Positions 8,430 through 17,947 of a stretch of 64,000 bases of DNA are shown in pieces. The notes below the pieces were generated by a model. It was not told where the DNA came from, did not search any database, and saw nothing but the letters and a program-made list of their open reading frames with translations. The DNA is from an uncultured Pseudomonadales bacterium (lineage in GTDB: Bacteria > Pseudomonadota > Gammaproteobacteria > Pseudomonadales > Azotimanducaceae), in contig OX638346.1 in assembly GCA_951813515.1 (NCBI GenBank), forward strand, positions 1,171,617 through 1,235,616. Direction: 5' to 3'. The stretch's first letter is position 1; each line of letters starts with the position of its first letter. The translations under genes and the position numbers were made by a program.

Positions 8430-9234
8430 GCAGGATCACATCGACGATGTCGGCGACCGCTTTCTGCACGTTCGCATCGTCGGACACCGTCTGCACGATC
8501 GCGATTTCCGCGGCGCGGCGCGGGTCGATGCCGCGCCGGATGAGTTCTCCCGCGTATATCAGGAGCCGGGTGCTCACGCCCTCCTCAAAGCCGTGTTCGC
8601 GCAGGTTGCGCACCTTGACGCCGATGGCCGCCAGCCGATCCGCGACATCCGCAGCAACGGCGGATTCATGCGCGATGATCTCCGCCTCGGCATCGCTTTC
8701 CGGGTAGTCGAAGCTCAAGGAGACAAACCGCTGCCGCGTGCTCGTCTTCAAGTCCTTGAGGACGCTCTGATAGCCGGGGTTATAGGAGATCACGAGCAAG
8801 AAATCGTCATGCGCGGCGAGCAACTCGCCGGTCTTGTCGATCGGCAGAATGCGGCGGTGGTCGGTAAGCGAATGCACGAGCACGGTGGTGTCCTTGCGCG
8901 CTTCCACGATCTCATCCAGGTAACAGATGGCGCCGGTGCGTGCGGCCTGGGTCAACGGCCCATCCTGCCAAACCGTCTCGTCGCCGCGCAGCAGGTACCG
9001 CCCGACCAGATCGGTAGCCGTCAGGTCCTCATGACAGGAGACCGTGACCAGAGGTACGGCAAGATCGCCCCTCGGTCCATCGGAAGTCTCGTAGAGCCGC
9101 CACGTCATGTGCTCGACGAAGCGGGTCTTGCCACATCCCGTCGGCCCCTTCAGGAGTACCGGCAGACGGCCGTGGTAGGCGGCCTCGAAGACCTCTACTT
9201 CATCGGCGAGGGGGAGGTAATACGGCTCGCTCAC
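8425..9234 (-). CDS. cbbQ: CbbQ/NirQ/NorQ-type MoxR AAA+ ATPase
   Basis: A 269-residue AAA+ ATPase: Walker [11 protein letters not shown] near residue 30, Walker [13 protein letters not shown] near 105, the sensor strand [11 protein letters not shown] and the arginine region [15 protein letters not shown]. The C-terminal CbbQ_C region ([20 protein letters not shown]) is present. The GTG start overlaps the TGA of the upstream VOC gene as GTGA, so the two are co-translated. The known role of the family is ATP-driven activation of a client enzyme together with the VWA protein encoded next. Confidence 0.92.
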   Translation of the reverse strand: MSEPYYLPLADEVEVFEAAYHGRLPVLLKGPTGCGKTRFVEHMTWRLYETSDGPRGDLAVPLVTVSCHEDLTATDLVGRYLLRGDETVWQDGPLTQAARTGAICYLDEIVEARKDTTVLVHSLTDHRRILPIDKTGELLAAHDDFLLVISYNPGYQSVLKDLKTSTRQRFVSLSFDYPESDAEAEIIAHESAVAADVADRLAAIGVKVRNLREHGFEEGVSTRLLIYAGELIRRGIDPRRAAEIAIVQTVSDDANVQKAVADIVDVILP

Positions 9235-10097
9235 CCCGGATAGAACGCGTCGCGCCCGTTGATGTAATTGCGAAACGACTGCGCCGGGTTTCGATTCACC
9301 AGGTTGCGCATGTACATGGGGTGCCGGAGGCTCCGGACCTCGTGTTCGAGTTCCGCCAGGGTCTCGCCGGAATCCGGGTCGACGATGGCCTGGAAGCGAT
9401 ACTGGTGCTGATCGGTCTCTTCCGTCACCAGATCTCGCTCGACCAGGAAATTGTGCGGACTGGAGAAGTCCGATACGTAAATGGCGATGTGGTGTCCATC
9501 GTAGCCTGAAATCTCCTCCGTCGTCTCGTTGTAGATCAGCCGTTGATCAAGTCCCGTGGACACTTCGACGCAACGGCCCCCCTCGTTCTCAAGCACCTCT
9601 GCGGGCGCGAGGAATACTTCCCGGTAGAAATCGGCGATACCCTCCGCAACGCCGGGAGATACGTCCATTTGCGCATACGCGATGCCGAGGTAAATGCCGG
9701 GAAACGCTTCCGGCGCATAGGCGCGAATGGCGTTGCCCCATGGACAGGTCACGGCGATGTGATCGTTCTTCTCCGAGAATTCGAATTGTGTACCGGCCAG
9801 CAGTTCCGAAACGGAGTTGAGCCGTCGCTTCAGGTCGTCGAGGTCCGGAACGACAACGCCGATGTGGCCACGCCACTTCTGGGCCGTGCTCTTCGGCAGG
9901 TGGAATTGCTGCGCGCCGGCATTGATCCACATGTTGCGGGTGCCGAAATCGACGTAGGGATCCCGGGTAAAGCCCAGCCCCGTGACGTAAAAAAGCGCCG
10001 CGACCTGCTGGTCCGGCACCGTCAGGTTGATGTGCTCCATGTTGAGCACATTGCCGACGTTCTCTTCGCTGCGATTGAACTCTTTCGCTTCTGCCAT
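9231..10097 (-). CDS. Two-domain VOC (glyoxalase/dioxygenase fold) protein
   Basis: A 288-residue vicinal-oxygen-chelate protein. The first half starts [19 protein letters not shown] with the metal-ligand-type His in the first strand; the second half begins near [25 protein letters not shown] and contains [18 protein letters not shown]. Members bind a divalent metal and act as dioxygenases, isomerases or lyases; the substrate is not evident. The ATG at 10097 has an AGGAAAAC ribosome binding site; the longer frame upstream is not needed. It is the first gene of a tightly coupled operon with the CbbQ/CbbO pair, which makes it a candidate client of that chaperone system (inference). Confidence 0.82.
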   Translation of the reverse strand: MAEAKEFNRSEENVGNVLNMEHINLTVPDQQVAALFYVTGLGFTRDPYVDFGTRNMWINAGAQQFHLPKSTAQKWRGHIGVVVPDLDDLKRRLNSVSELLAGTQFEFSEKNDHIAVTCPWGNAIRAYAPEAFPGIYLGIAYAQMDVSPGVAEGIADFYREVFLAPAEVLENEGGRCVEVSTGLDQRLIYNETTEEISGYDGHHIAIYVSDFSSPHNFLVERDLVTEETDQHQYRFQAIVDPDSGETLAELEHEVRSLRHPMYMRNLVNRNPAQSFRNYINGRDAFYPG

Positions 10098-10460
10098 TGT
10101 TTTCCTCGCGTTCTTCACGGCACCGCGCCCCGTCGAGTGCCCTTTTTCGGCCCGGCTTCCGCGAGCGATCACGGACCGCGCTTCCGCCGATTATAGCCAG
10201 TGCCGGGGCGAGGCGGCGGATTGGTTGAACCAATCCGCGCTCCGGTAACAAGGGCTGACGCGACGTCCGTGAACGGCGATTCCACGCTCGACGGATGCCC
10301 AGCGCCGTCGTTCGAAGAAACGCCCCAAGGCCGGTGGCCTCCGATTCGCGCAGCACCCAACCCCTTTGGCCGCCACGGGCTCGACCGGTAGTACAATCGC
10401 TCGTCGCAAGTCCTCATGCAATGGTGAGAGTTTCGGCAAGGTCTGGGTTCGAGTCGAGTC
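10098..10460. other. Intergenic region with no gene recognised
   Basis: This 363-nt spacer between the divergent VOC operon and the AbiEii-type pair has no coding frame that resembles a protein. Its only clear structure is the 23-bp palindrome at 10216-10238. Confidence 0.7.
10216..10238. promoter_or_regulatory. 23-bp palindrome, possible operator
   Basis: Perfect 11-bp arms, GCGGATTGGTT and AACCAATCCGC, around one central G. It lies about 120 bp upstream of the VOC start and about 220 bp upstream of the small ORF. Near-zero loop length suits a dimeric regulator site better than a terminator. Confidence 0.5.
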
Positions 10461-10691
10461 TTGGAAATATTCGTGTTGCACCGCCATCTCAATCACGAAC
10501 GGTTGACGCTGGCCGCCATCGACGATGTTATCTCGCGCGGCAGGTGGAAGGATTGGGAGGATCTCCGACACGCCGCACTGAATGATCGCGAAGTGATGGC
10601 GAAAATTCAGCGTATCTGCGCCCACTACGCCGACGACCCCTACCGTCAGCGCCATCGATTCTGGACAAACTATGTCAAAGCCCATAGCTGA
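10461..10691 (+). CDS. Small protein paired with AbiEii-type nucleotidyltransferase
   Basis: A 76-residue charged protein (LHRHLNHERLTLAAIDD, then SRGRWKDWEDLRHAAL and YADDPYRQRHRFWTNYV). I do not recognise a named domain. Its last 20 nt overlap the start of the nucleotidyltransferase gene, so the two are translated together. The start is taken as TTG at 10461; no ATG is available and a stop lies 12 codons upstream. From position it may be the antitoxin or accessory half of a two-gene module, but it is not the usual winged-helix AbiEi antitoxin. Confidence 0.6.
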   Translation: MEIFVLHRHLNHERLTLAAIDDVISRGRWKDWEDLRHAALNDREVMAKIQRICAHYADDPYRQRHRFWTNYVKAHS

Positions 10692-11379
10692 TTTGCCAGA
10701 CTGGGAACGATTGTTGTCGGTCGCGGCGCGGTTGCAAGCGATCATTCCCGGCGCAGTGCTAGTCGGCGGAACCGCTGCGGCCGTCCATGCGGAGCATCGT
10801 TTGTCGATGGACGACGACCATGTGCTTGGCGATCTCCGTGAACGGTTTTCAAGCGTGCTCTCCCAACTGGAGGAGGTGGCGGGGTGGAGAACCGCGAGAA
10901 CGACGCGTCCCGTTCTGATTCTCGGCAGTTTGGACGGCATCGAGACCGGGGTCCGACAGCTTATCCGCAGCGAACCGTTGGAAACCGAGGTTGTCGAGCG
11001 GTTCGGCGTTCCCTTGACCGTCCCGACATCCGCCGAGATGCTGCGCATCAAGGCTATTCTGATTCTGAAGCGCAATGCGACAAGAGACTACGTGGACTTC
11101 GTCGCACTCGCCGAACACATGGGCGTCGCGGCCACAACGGAAGCCCTGCGCCCCTTCGACGATCTGTACCCGCAACAGAGCGGAGAGTCGCCCCGGCAAC
11201 AGTTGCACGTTCAGCTATCGGGGGCGATGCCCTATGACCTTGAAGATACGGTTCTCTCGGAGTACAGGAACCTCGATCCCCGGTGGCACGATTGGAATAC
11301 CGTACGGAACGCCTGCATTCGCACATCGGTAGCCGTTTTTGACCGACTCTGCGACTCTGGGGAACCAAACGGGTCCTGA
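10672..11379 (+). CDS. AbiEii/AbiGii-type nucleotidyltransferase
   Basis: A 235-residue protein of the minimal-nucleotidyltransferase (DUF1814, AbiEii) type. The glycine signature and acidic motif are seen in AVLVGGTAAAVHAEHRLSMD followed by DDHV, near residues 29-52. The second family block is SAEMLRIKAILILKRNATRD followed by YVDFVAL, near 123-146. AbiEii enzymes are toxins of type IV toxin-antitoxin and abortive-infection systems that transfer nucleotides, in some cases to tRNA ends. The ATG lies inside the upstream 76-codon gene. Whether it is toxic is inference. Confidence 0.75.
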   Translation: MSKPIADLPDWERLLSVAARLQAIIPGAVLVGGTAAAVHAEHRLSMDDDHVLGDLRERFSSVLSQLEEVAGWRTARTTRPVLILGSLDGIETGVRQLIRSEPLETEVVERFGVPLTVPTSAEMLRIKAILILKRNATRDYVDFVALAEHMGVAATTEALRPFDDLYPQQSGESPRQQLHVQLSGAMPYDLEDTVLSEYRNLDPRWHDWNTVRNACIRTSVAVFDRLCDSGEPNGS

Positions 11380-11530
11380 CCCGGACACTCGCCATCCAGA
11401 CACGGCACCCGATTGGACCTGCCTTGTTGGACTTCGAGCACGGCGATCAATTACGCACAACGCAAAAGGCGTAGAGCCTCGCAGGTGGCGGGTGTAGGCT
11501 CAAAATACTGATTTCTCGAGGAGCATGCGC

Positions 11531-12514
11531 ATGTTGTATCGACCATTCGGCAAGACGGGCCTCGACGTGTCCGCGATCGGTTTCGGATGCTGGGAACTGG
11601 GGGGCAGCTATGGGCGAATCGACGAGTCCGACGTCATCGCCGCCATCCACAAGGCGCTCGATGTCGGCATCAACCTGTTCGACACGGCGGAGGGCTATGG
11701 TTTCGGTCAGTCGGAGAGCATTCTTGCCAGGGGCCTCGGGTCCCACCGGGACGACATCCTACTGGTCAGCAAGTTCGGCATCGGCTACGGCGGAACCGGC
11801 AAGACGTCAAGAGACTCCACGCCCGAACGCATGACGCAATCCATCGAGACGACCCTCAAGGCGCTGGATACCGACCACCTCGACGTGTACCTCGTGCATT
11901 GGCCGGACCGCGACACGCCGTTCGAGGAAACGATGCGCGGCCTCGAAGATCTGGTCCAGCAGGGAAAGACGCGTTTCGTGGGGGTTTCCAACTTCAAGCA
12001 AGCCGAGATCGCCGACTGCATGGCCGCCCGCCGCGTGGATGTCGGACAGTACGGATACAACCTGTTTGACCGGCGCCTGGAAGCGGAGGTGTTCCAGTAC
12101 TGCGGGGAGCACGGGATCGCGATGATGGTCTACGGCCCGCTGGCCCACGGTTTGCTGACAGGCACGTTCAGCGCCGACACGCGGTTCAACGAGGGAAGAG
12201 ACTGGCGTTCGCGCGGGGATGCCTTCAACCTGCCGTTGTTCACCGAGGAGAACTTTCCGCGCAACCTGGCCGTGGTGGAAGAACTGAAGTCGCTGGCGGC
12301 AGAACGCGGGATGGCGATCTATGAACTCGCCCTGGCATGGGTCTTGAGGAATCCCGTGGTGAGCGTAGCGCTGGTTGGCGCGCGTACCCCATTCGAGGTT
12401 GAAGCAAACATGCACGCACTCGAACGCACGCTGTCCGACGAGGACATGGAGATGATCGAGAGTGTCTTCGAAAAGCACGGCGTGGACACGCGACCGGACA
12501 TCTGGATCGACTGA
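11531..12514 (+). CDS. Aldo/keto reductase
   Basis: A 327-residue NAD(P)H-dependent oxidoreductase. The AKR tetrad is present: Asp and Tyr in FDTAEGYG (near residues 50-56), Lys in LLVSKFGIG and His in YLVHWPDRD. The C-terminal cofactor-binding region shows ALAWVLRNPVVSVALVGART. The purine-rich GAGGAG at 11518-11523 is only one base from an ATG at 11525 but seven from the ATG at 11531, so the latter start (MLYRPFGKTGLDV) is preferred. Gene stands alone; substrate unknown. Confidence 0.9.
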   Translation: MLYRPFGKTGLDVSAIGFGCWELGGSYGRIDESDVIAAIHKALDVGINLFDTAEGYGFGQSESILARGLGSHRDDILLVSKFGIGYGGTGKTSRDSTPERMTQSIETTLKALDTDHLDVYLVHWPDRDTPFEETMRGLEDLVQQGKTRFVGVSNFKQAEIADCMAARRVDVGQYGYNLFDRRLEAEVFQYCGEHGIAMMVYGPLAHGLLTGTFSADTRFNEGRDWRSRGDAFNLPLFTEENFPRNLAVVEELKSLAAERGMAIYELALAWVLRNPVVSVALVGARTPFEVEANMHALERTLSDEDMEMIESVFEKHGVDTRPDIWID

Positions 12515-12561
12515 CACGGCGTTGCTCCATCGTCGATGTGCTCGCAGGGGAACCGCAAGTG

Positions 12562-13692
12562 CTACGACTCCGGCTCCCCCGCGCGAAACGTCCAATAGGA
12601 ATTCAGCAGGTAGTTGCAGATGGTGGCGGGAATGATCCCGCAGCCCTGGAGCACCACGGGCGCGGCGTCGGGGAACAACATCGAAAGCAGGACGAAGGTG
12701 GCGTAGCTCAGCGCCAGTGTCGTCAGCGACACCAGGTTGTACTTCAGGCCCCGAATGCGCCCGCGCCCTGTCATCGCGCGATCGGCGAAGGTCCAATAGT
12801 TGTTGAGCAGGAAATTAGAGATGATGGAAAGCTCGATCGCGATGGGCGAGGCCAGGAACTTGTGCACACCGAGTCCCAGGGCGAGCTGGAATGACCCGAG
12901 ATTCACCAGCACGCCGGACAGCCCGACCAGGGAGAACTTGAGAAACGTCTTGTATCCGGCGACGCGCATCCACCAGACGCTGTAGAAGAACTCGATCAAG
13001 TCCCGAATACCCAGCTTGGTCTGGCCCCGTTCTCGATCGCGAAAGTAGATCGGCTCCTCCACGATCCGCGCGCCGGACTCGATCAGCCGATGCAGCAACG
13101 CGATCTGAAACGCATAGCCTTGCACCCGAATGCGCTTCACATCGATTTCCCTTAGCGAAGCGGCTGAAATCGCCTTGAAGCCCGAAGTGCAATCGTGAAC
13201 CGTCACGAGACCCGCGATTCGACGCGCCAGGTAGTTGCCGCCGCGGGATAGGAGGCGGCGTCCGACGCTCCAGTCCCGGTCCACCGCGCCCCCGGAGATG
13301 TACCGGCTTCCAATCGCGGCATCCGCCCCGTTCGCCAGGCGAGCCAGCAGCTTTTTTGCGTCCGCGGGATCGTGGGAGAAGTCCGCATCCATCTGCACGA
13401 CGACTTCGGCACCAAGCGAGTCCAAGGCATGCGAAATACCCCGAACATACGCGGCGCCCAACCCGCGCCGCTTGCCTTCGAGCAGATGCACGCGGGAGTC
13501 CCGCTTCGCAAACTCCCGGACGCGGTCTGCCGTGCCGTCCGGGCTCTCGTCGTCGACGATCAGGAAGCTCGTCTCCTCGCCCGGATAATCCGAGGCGAGG
13601 CGCGCGAGGAGCAGCGACACGTTCGGTGCTTCGTTGTACGTCGGAATGACGAAGCAGACGCGGGGAGCGGTCACTTGCGAAGCGTCTTTCAT
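12562..13692 (-). CDS. Dolichol-phosphate-mannose synthase-like GT2 fused to GtrA
   Basis: A 376-residue fusion. Residues 1-235 are a family 2 glycosyltransferase: CFVIPTYNEAPNV, FLIVDDESPDGT, VVQMDADFSHDP and DCTSGFKA are the DPM1-type motifs for moving a sugar from a nucleotide donor to polyprenyl phosphate. Residues 245-370 are a GtrA domain with four membrane helices and the repeated signature FLLNNYWTF / YLLNSYWTF, thought to flip or present the lipid-linked sugar. Start ATG 13692 chosen because the GT2 domain begins about 10 residues later. Probable role is cell-surface glycan modification. Confidence 0.92.
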   Translation of the reverse strand: MKDASQVTAPRVCFVIPTYNEAPNVSLLLARLASDYPGEETSFLIVDDESPDGTADRVREFAKRDSRVHLLEGKRRGLGAAYVRGISHALDSLGAEVVVQMDADFSHDPADAKKLLARLANGADAAIGSRYISGGAVDRDWSVGRRLLSRGGNYLARRIAGLVTVHDCTSGFKAISAASLREIDVKRIRVQGYAFQIALLHRLIESGARIVEEPIYFRDRERGQTKLGIRDLIEFFYSVWWMRVAGYKTFLKFSLVGLSGVLVNLGSFQLALGLGVHKFLASPIAIELSIISNFLLNNYWTFADRAMTGRGRIRGLKYNLVSLTTLALSYATFVLLSMLFPDAAPVVLQGCGIIPATICNYLLNSYWTFRAGEPES

Positions 13693-13783
13693 CTCGTGAA
13701 CGAATGTGGCCGAAGCATTGTTATTACGACAAGAAACCTGAAGTCGGCCGCCGGCCGTTTCCCCGCGTCTGAACGTAGTCACC

Positions 13784-14803
13784 CTACAGGTTCGGCGTGC
13801 GGACATTGCGAGCCTCTTGCAACATATTGTAAGCGCGGTCCACAGCGGCCCACAGGTCGGATCGCAAGTACGCCTGGCTCAACGCATAGGTGGCGCCAGA
13901 TTCAAGCAAATGCCTGCGCAGAAGCGACATCGGCACCGATAGCCGGACGCGGCCCCGCCGATAGGCGTCAATCGAGCCCGCGAGCTTTTTCCTGTCACCG
14001 ACTCCGCGGGCGACATATCCCTGTAAATGCGCCAGTACATTGGTGTGGCCAGCCCGGGAAACGGGCCTGGATAGCGCGCGCATCAAATCGCGAATGTAGG
14101 GCTTGGCCACGCTGTCCGCGGCACTGGAAAGGTCAGAGAGAAGATTCCCGAGCTGCCGGTAGGCCGGCACGTCGTGCGCCATCACCAAGTACTTGTAAGC
14201 GGTATGAAAGGCGATGAGTCTCGCGGCGGTCATACCCAGGGCGTTGGTTCGCCGCCAATGCGCGTAGACGAGGGTACGCAACACAAAGTTCGCGCCCGCC
14301 GCGGGATCGAATAGCTGCCCGCCCTCCACCGCAGGCAGCGCGGGCAGTCTGCGCAGGACCTGCGCCGCGTACACGCCGCGAACCGTGCCCGGCGTGTCGC
14401 CATTGAACAACTTGACGCCGGACAGCCCGCAGCTTGGCGATCTCTGCATGAAGACGTAGCCATCGACCTCATCGAGCGCCGGCAACTGACTGTCCGCATA
14501 GGCGCGCAATTGGGCCGTCACGTCGGTCAGCGACCCGGAACCGCCCGATTGCTCGCCGAACACTCTCGCCCGGGGCGCATCCGGATCGCCCACCAGGCGA
14601 ATCGGATCCCGCGGCACGCCAAGGCCGATGCCCACTTCCGGGCATATGCCTCGAAACACGTACAGGCCATCCAGGGCCGCGTGCGGCAGCGCCTCACGTT
14701 TGTCACCGCCGTCGTACCTGACATGGGCACCCGTGAGGCAATCGCTTACCGCGACCGTCAGTGGCAATTCGGGAAAAGGCGGTAGTTCTTTGGCATCCAT
14801 CAA
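13784..14803 (-). CDS. DUF523 and DUF1722 (YbgA-like) fusion protein
   Basis: A 339-residue protein with an N-terminal DUF523 domain (VSDCLTGAHVRYDGGDK, FRGICPEVGIGLGVPRDPIR, MQRSPSCGLSGVK, three conserved Cys contexts) and a C-terminal DUF1722 domain from about residue 185 (LIAFHTAYKYLVMAHD). The combination is widespread in gammaproteobacteria, often near photolyase genes, and its biochemical role is not settled; DUF523 has been linked to 2-thiouracil desulfuration. No photolyase is in this window. Confidence 0.88.
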   Translation of the reverse strand: MMDAKELPPFPELPLTVAVSDCLTGAHVRYDGGDKREALPHAALDGLYVFRGICPEVGIGLGVPRDPIRLVGDPDAPRARVFGEQSGGSGSLTDVTAQLRAYADSQLPALDEVDGYVFMQRSPSCGLSGVKLFNGDTPGTVRGVYAAQVLRRLPALPAVEGGQLFDPAAGANFVLRTLVYAHWRRTNALGMTAARLIAFHTAYKYLVMAHDVPAYRQLGNLLSDLSSAADSVAKPYIRDLMRALSRPVSRAGHTNVLAHLQGYVARGVGDRKKLAGSIDAYRRGRVRLSVPMSLLRRHLLESGATYALSQAYLRSDLWAAVDRAYNMLQEARNVRTPNL

Positions 14804-14836
14804 TGCACTGCGTCATGCAGCCTTGTTCCCAGTGGG

Positions 14837-15508
14837 ATGGACACCGGGAGTACAATTCCCAAGACACTCATGCATGCGAGGCATTTCGACGTGGGCCTTT
14901 TTGCCAAGTTGACGGAGAAACCCTGGTTGCCAGACCGATCGGGTGTGGCGCAATTGCGCACCGGCGGATTCACGGCGCACAACAGGAAGGTCGCGCTGGT
15001 GATCTTTCTGGCAGTCGTCGGCGTTCTGTTCTCACTGTTCATCGCCGCGTACCACATGCGCCTCGAGTTCTCGACGGATTGGGTCGCAATGCCCGAACCA
15101 ACGCTACTCTGGTTCAATTCCTGCGTACTCATTGTCGCTAGCGTCGCTTTCGAACGGGCACGTGCCGCCGTCGCCCGAAGCGACGTTGTGCGCGGTCGAA
15201 CCGCATTCCTCGTCGCCGGCGCATTGACGATCGTATTCCTCATCGGCCAATTGGTCGTGTGGCACCAGGTCGTCGACCTCGGATATTACGCCCAAACCAA
15301 TCCCGCCAACGGATTCTTCTTCGTCCTCACCGGCGTACATGCCGTACATCTCCTCGGCGGACTGTTCGCGTGGTGGCGCGCGGCGCGCCGAATGTATCGG
15401 ACTGCCGATATCCGCGACGCGCGGGTCAGCGTAGATCTTTGCGCGATGTACTGGCACTTCCTGCTCCTGGTCTGGCTGGGCATGTTCGCGATGCTCCTGA
15501 ACACCTGA
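14837..15508 (+). CDS. Heme-copper oxidase subunit III family protein (CoxC/NorE-like)
   Basis: A 223-residue membrane protein with five predicted helices beginning near residue 52 (VALVIFLAVVGVLFSLFIAA). Subunit-III signatures are NGFFFVLTGVHAVHLLGGL and the C-terminal YWHFLLLVWLGMFAMLL. It lacks catalytic cofactors by family. No subunit I or II gene is adjacent; copA starts 17 bp downstream. Start may be ATG 14837 or ATG 14870; neither has a clear ribosome binding site. It could be an accessory subunit such as NorE rather than a cytochrome c oxidase component. Confidence 0.85.
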   Translation: MDTGSTIPKTLMHARHFDVGLFAKLTEKPWLPDRSGVAQLRTGGFTAHNRKVALVIFLAVVGVLFSLFIAAYHMRLEFSTDWVAMPEPTLLWFNSCVLIVASVAFERARAAVARSDVVRGRTAFLVAGALTIVFLIGQLVVWHQVVDLGYYAQTNPANGFFFVLTGVHAVHLLGGLFAWWRAARRMYRTADIRDARVSVDLCAMYWHFLLLVWLGMFAMLLNT

Positions 15509-15525
15509 CAACAACGGAACGCGAC

Positions 15526-17931
15526 ATGGGTAACGTCGTGGCGATTCGCGATATCGAGCGGCTCGAACTCGATATCGAAGGCATGACCTGCGCCGCCTGC
15601 GTCACCCGCCTGGAGAAGGCGCTCTCCCGGGTGTCGGGCGTTCGCGATGTCACGGTGAACCTCGCCCTGGAACGGGCATCGCTCGAGATCGAGACCAGCG
15701 CGACGGGTGTCGAGACGCTCGCCGACGCCGTGAACGGCGCCGGTTTTTCCGTTGGGCGGGACAGCTTGTCGTTCGCAGTTGGGGGCATGACCTGCGCCGC
15801 CTGCGCAACGCGAGTGGAAAAGGCGCTGCAACGCATCCCCGGGGTGCTTGAAGCGAGCGTGAACCTCGTGGCGGAACGCGCGAGCATCAACGTCATCAGG
15901 CGCCAGGTACGGTCAGAAAACGTCGCGACCGCGTTGCAGCGGGCCGGATATTCCGCGGATTTCGATCCGCCCGAGCCAGACGCGCAGGTGCAACTCGACG
16001 AGGCAAAGGCCGCCAATGAGCGGCGCATCGTCATCCTTTCCGCCGCGCTCACCACGCCACTCGTTCTCGGCATGTTGTTCCAGGTACTCGGCTACGAGGA
16101 TCTGCACGTGATGCCCGCGTTCGAAGTCCTGATAGCGACACCGATACAGTTCGTTATAGGCGCGCGTTTCTACCGCGGCGCGTTCAACGCCCTGCGCGGC
16201 GGATCGGCAAACATGGACGTGCTCGTCGTTCTCGGCACGACCGCCGCGTACGGATTCAGCTGGTACCTGCTCCAGACCCTTGGCGAGGAAGCCGACGGCC
16301 AGCTCTACTTCGAGGCGTCCGCGGTCATCATCACCCTGGTGCTGCTTGGTAAATACCTGGAAAACAGGGCCAAACGCGGCACGACGAGAGCGATTCGCGC
16401 GCTGATGGAACTACGACCGCCGACGGCGCGCGTGGAACACGCCGACGGGACGATAGTGGAGATTGGCATAGCTCGAGTGGACAGCGGCGACATGGTGGTC
16501 GTGCGTCCCGGAGAGCGGATTCCGGTGGATGGCAAGGTCGTGGATGGCGCCAGCGATGTCGATGAATCCCTGGTCACCGGCGAAAGCGTGCCCGTGGCAA
16601 AAACCCCCGGCGATACCGTCACCGGCGGAGCCATCAACGGTGCCGGCTTGCTGAAGGTGCAAGCGACCACCGTCGGCGAGGACTCGACGCTCGCGCGGAT
16701 TGTGCGCCTGGTGGAAAACGCGCAGGCGGGCAAGGCTGCCGTACAACGCCTGGTAGACAGGATCAGCGCGGTCTTCGTCCCCGCCGTCATCGTCATCGCC
16801 CTCGTCACCTTCGTTGCCTGGATTGCCGTCTCCGGCGATGCGGAACAATCACTCATCGCAGCCGTGTCCGTGCTCGTCATTGCCTGTCCCTGCGCCCTGG
16901 GCCTGGCGACGCCCACCGCGATCATGACCGGCACCGGGGCGGCGGCGCGCGCTGGCATCCTGATCAAGGATGTGGATGCCCTTGAGCAGGCGCACCACAT
17001 CGACACGGTCATATTCGACAAGACCGGCACGCTAACCGAGGGTCGACCCCGCGTCGCGCGAACAGTTGCGGGGACTGGCGACGACCAGCACCTGTTGACC
17101 GTCGCCGCTTCCGTTCAGCAGGGCAGTGAGCACCCGCTGGCACGCGCGATCACGGAACATGCAAGCGAGGTCGGACTGACGATGCTGCCATTGCGCGAAT
17201 TCGAGGCCGTGCCCGGCTCGGGCGCGCGCGGCGTCGTGAACGGGACGCTCACCTGCCTCGGCAACGCGGAGTTCATCGCAGAGCACGTCGCCATCGACGC
17301 CGCTTCACGCGCGAGGGCGCGGGACTGGGAGCGCGAAGGCACCACTGTCGTTTTCGTCGCCGAATCCGGCCGTCTGCTCGGTCTCATCGGCATCGATGAC
17401 CCCGTAAGAGACACCGCCCCGGCTGCGATCGATGCGCTACGCGACATCGGCGTGCGCGCAACCGTGCTGTCAGGCGATTCTGAGACCGTAGTCCGGCGCG
17501 TTGCCGAATCGGTGGGAATCAACGACGCCGAGGGCGGCGTACGACCGGACCAGAAGGCACGGATCCTCGAGGAAATGACGGCTGGCGGACGGATTGTCGG
17601 CATGGTTGGAGACGGTATCAACGACGCGCCGGCGCTGGCGTCGGCAAATGTGGGGTTCGCCCTGGGCGCGGGCACGGACATCGCCATGGAAACCGCGGGG
17701 GTGACCCTCATGCGGTCGGATCCGCGCATGGTCGCCGGTGCCATCAGCGCAAGTCGCGCGACATTTCGCAAGATCAAGCAGAACCTGTTCTGGGCCTTCG
17801 CCTACAATGTGGTCTGTATTCCGCTGGCGGCGCTTGGGCTTCTGAGCCCGACGATCGCGGCGGCCGCGATGGCTCTCAGCAGCGTCAGCGTGGTCGGAAA
17901 TTCGCTGCTGTTGCGCCGTTGGCAACCGTAA
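15526..17931 (+). CDS. copA: Copper-translocating P1B-type ATPase
   Basis: An 801-residue inner-membrane pump that exports Cu(I). Two N-terminal heavy-metal-associated domains each carry GMTCAAC (near residues 19-25 and 87-93). Then come the membrane helices, the actuator TGES loop (SLVTGESVPV), the ion site CPC in VIACPCALGLATP near 455, the phosphorylated Asp in FDKTGTLT near 498, HP in SEHPLARA and the hinge GDGINDAPAL near 695. It sits 17 bp after the oxidase subunit III gene and 16 bp before copZ, suggesting a copper-delivery and detoxification unit for oxidase assembly. Confidence 0.96.
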   Translation: MGNVVAIRDIERLELDIEGMTCAACVTRLEKALSRVSGVRDVTVNLALERASLEIETSATGVETLADAVNGAGFSVGRDSLSFAVGGMTCAACATRVEKALQRIPGVLEASVNLVAERASINVIRRQVRSENVATALQRAGYSADFDPPEPDAQVQLDEAKAANERRIVILSAALTTPLVLGMLFQVLGYEDLHVMPAFEVLIATPIQFVIGARFYRGAFNALRGGSANMDVLVVLGTTAAYGFSWYLLQTLGEEADGQLYFEASAVIITLVLLGKYLENRAKRGTTRAIRALMELRPPTARVEHADGTIVEIGIARVDSGDMVVVRPGERIPVDGKVVDGASDVDESLVTGESVPVAKTPGDTVTGGAINGAGLLKVQATTVGEDSTLARIVRLVENAQAGKAAVQRLVDRISAVFVPAVIVIALVTFVAWIAVSGDAEQSLIAAVSVLVIACPCALGLATPTAIMTGTGAAARAGILIKDVDALEQAHHIDTVIFDKTGTLTEGRPRVARTVAGTGDDQHLLTVAASVQQGSEHPLARAITEHASEVGLTMLPLREFEAVPGSGARGVVNGTLTCLGNAEFIAEHVAIDAASRARARDWEREGTTVVFVAESGRLLGLIGIDDPVRDTAPAAIDALRDIGVRATVLSGDSETVVRRVAESVGINDAEGGVRPDQKARILEEMTAGGRIVGMVGDGINDAPALASANVGFALGAGTDIAMETAGVTLMRSDPRMVAGAISASRATFRKIKQNLFWAFAYNVVCIPLAALGLLSPTIAAAAMALSSVSVVGNSLLLRRWQP

Positions 17932-17947
17932 TTCGCTTGAGGGAGTT

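Noticed and set aside
10366..10397. Possible TTGGCC/TACAAT promoter before the small AbiEii partner
   Set aside because: Spacing is 20 nt, too long for a confident sigma70 call.
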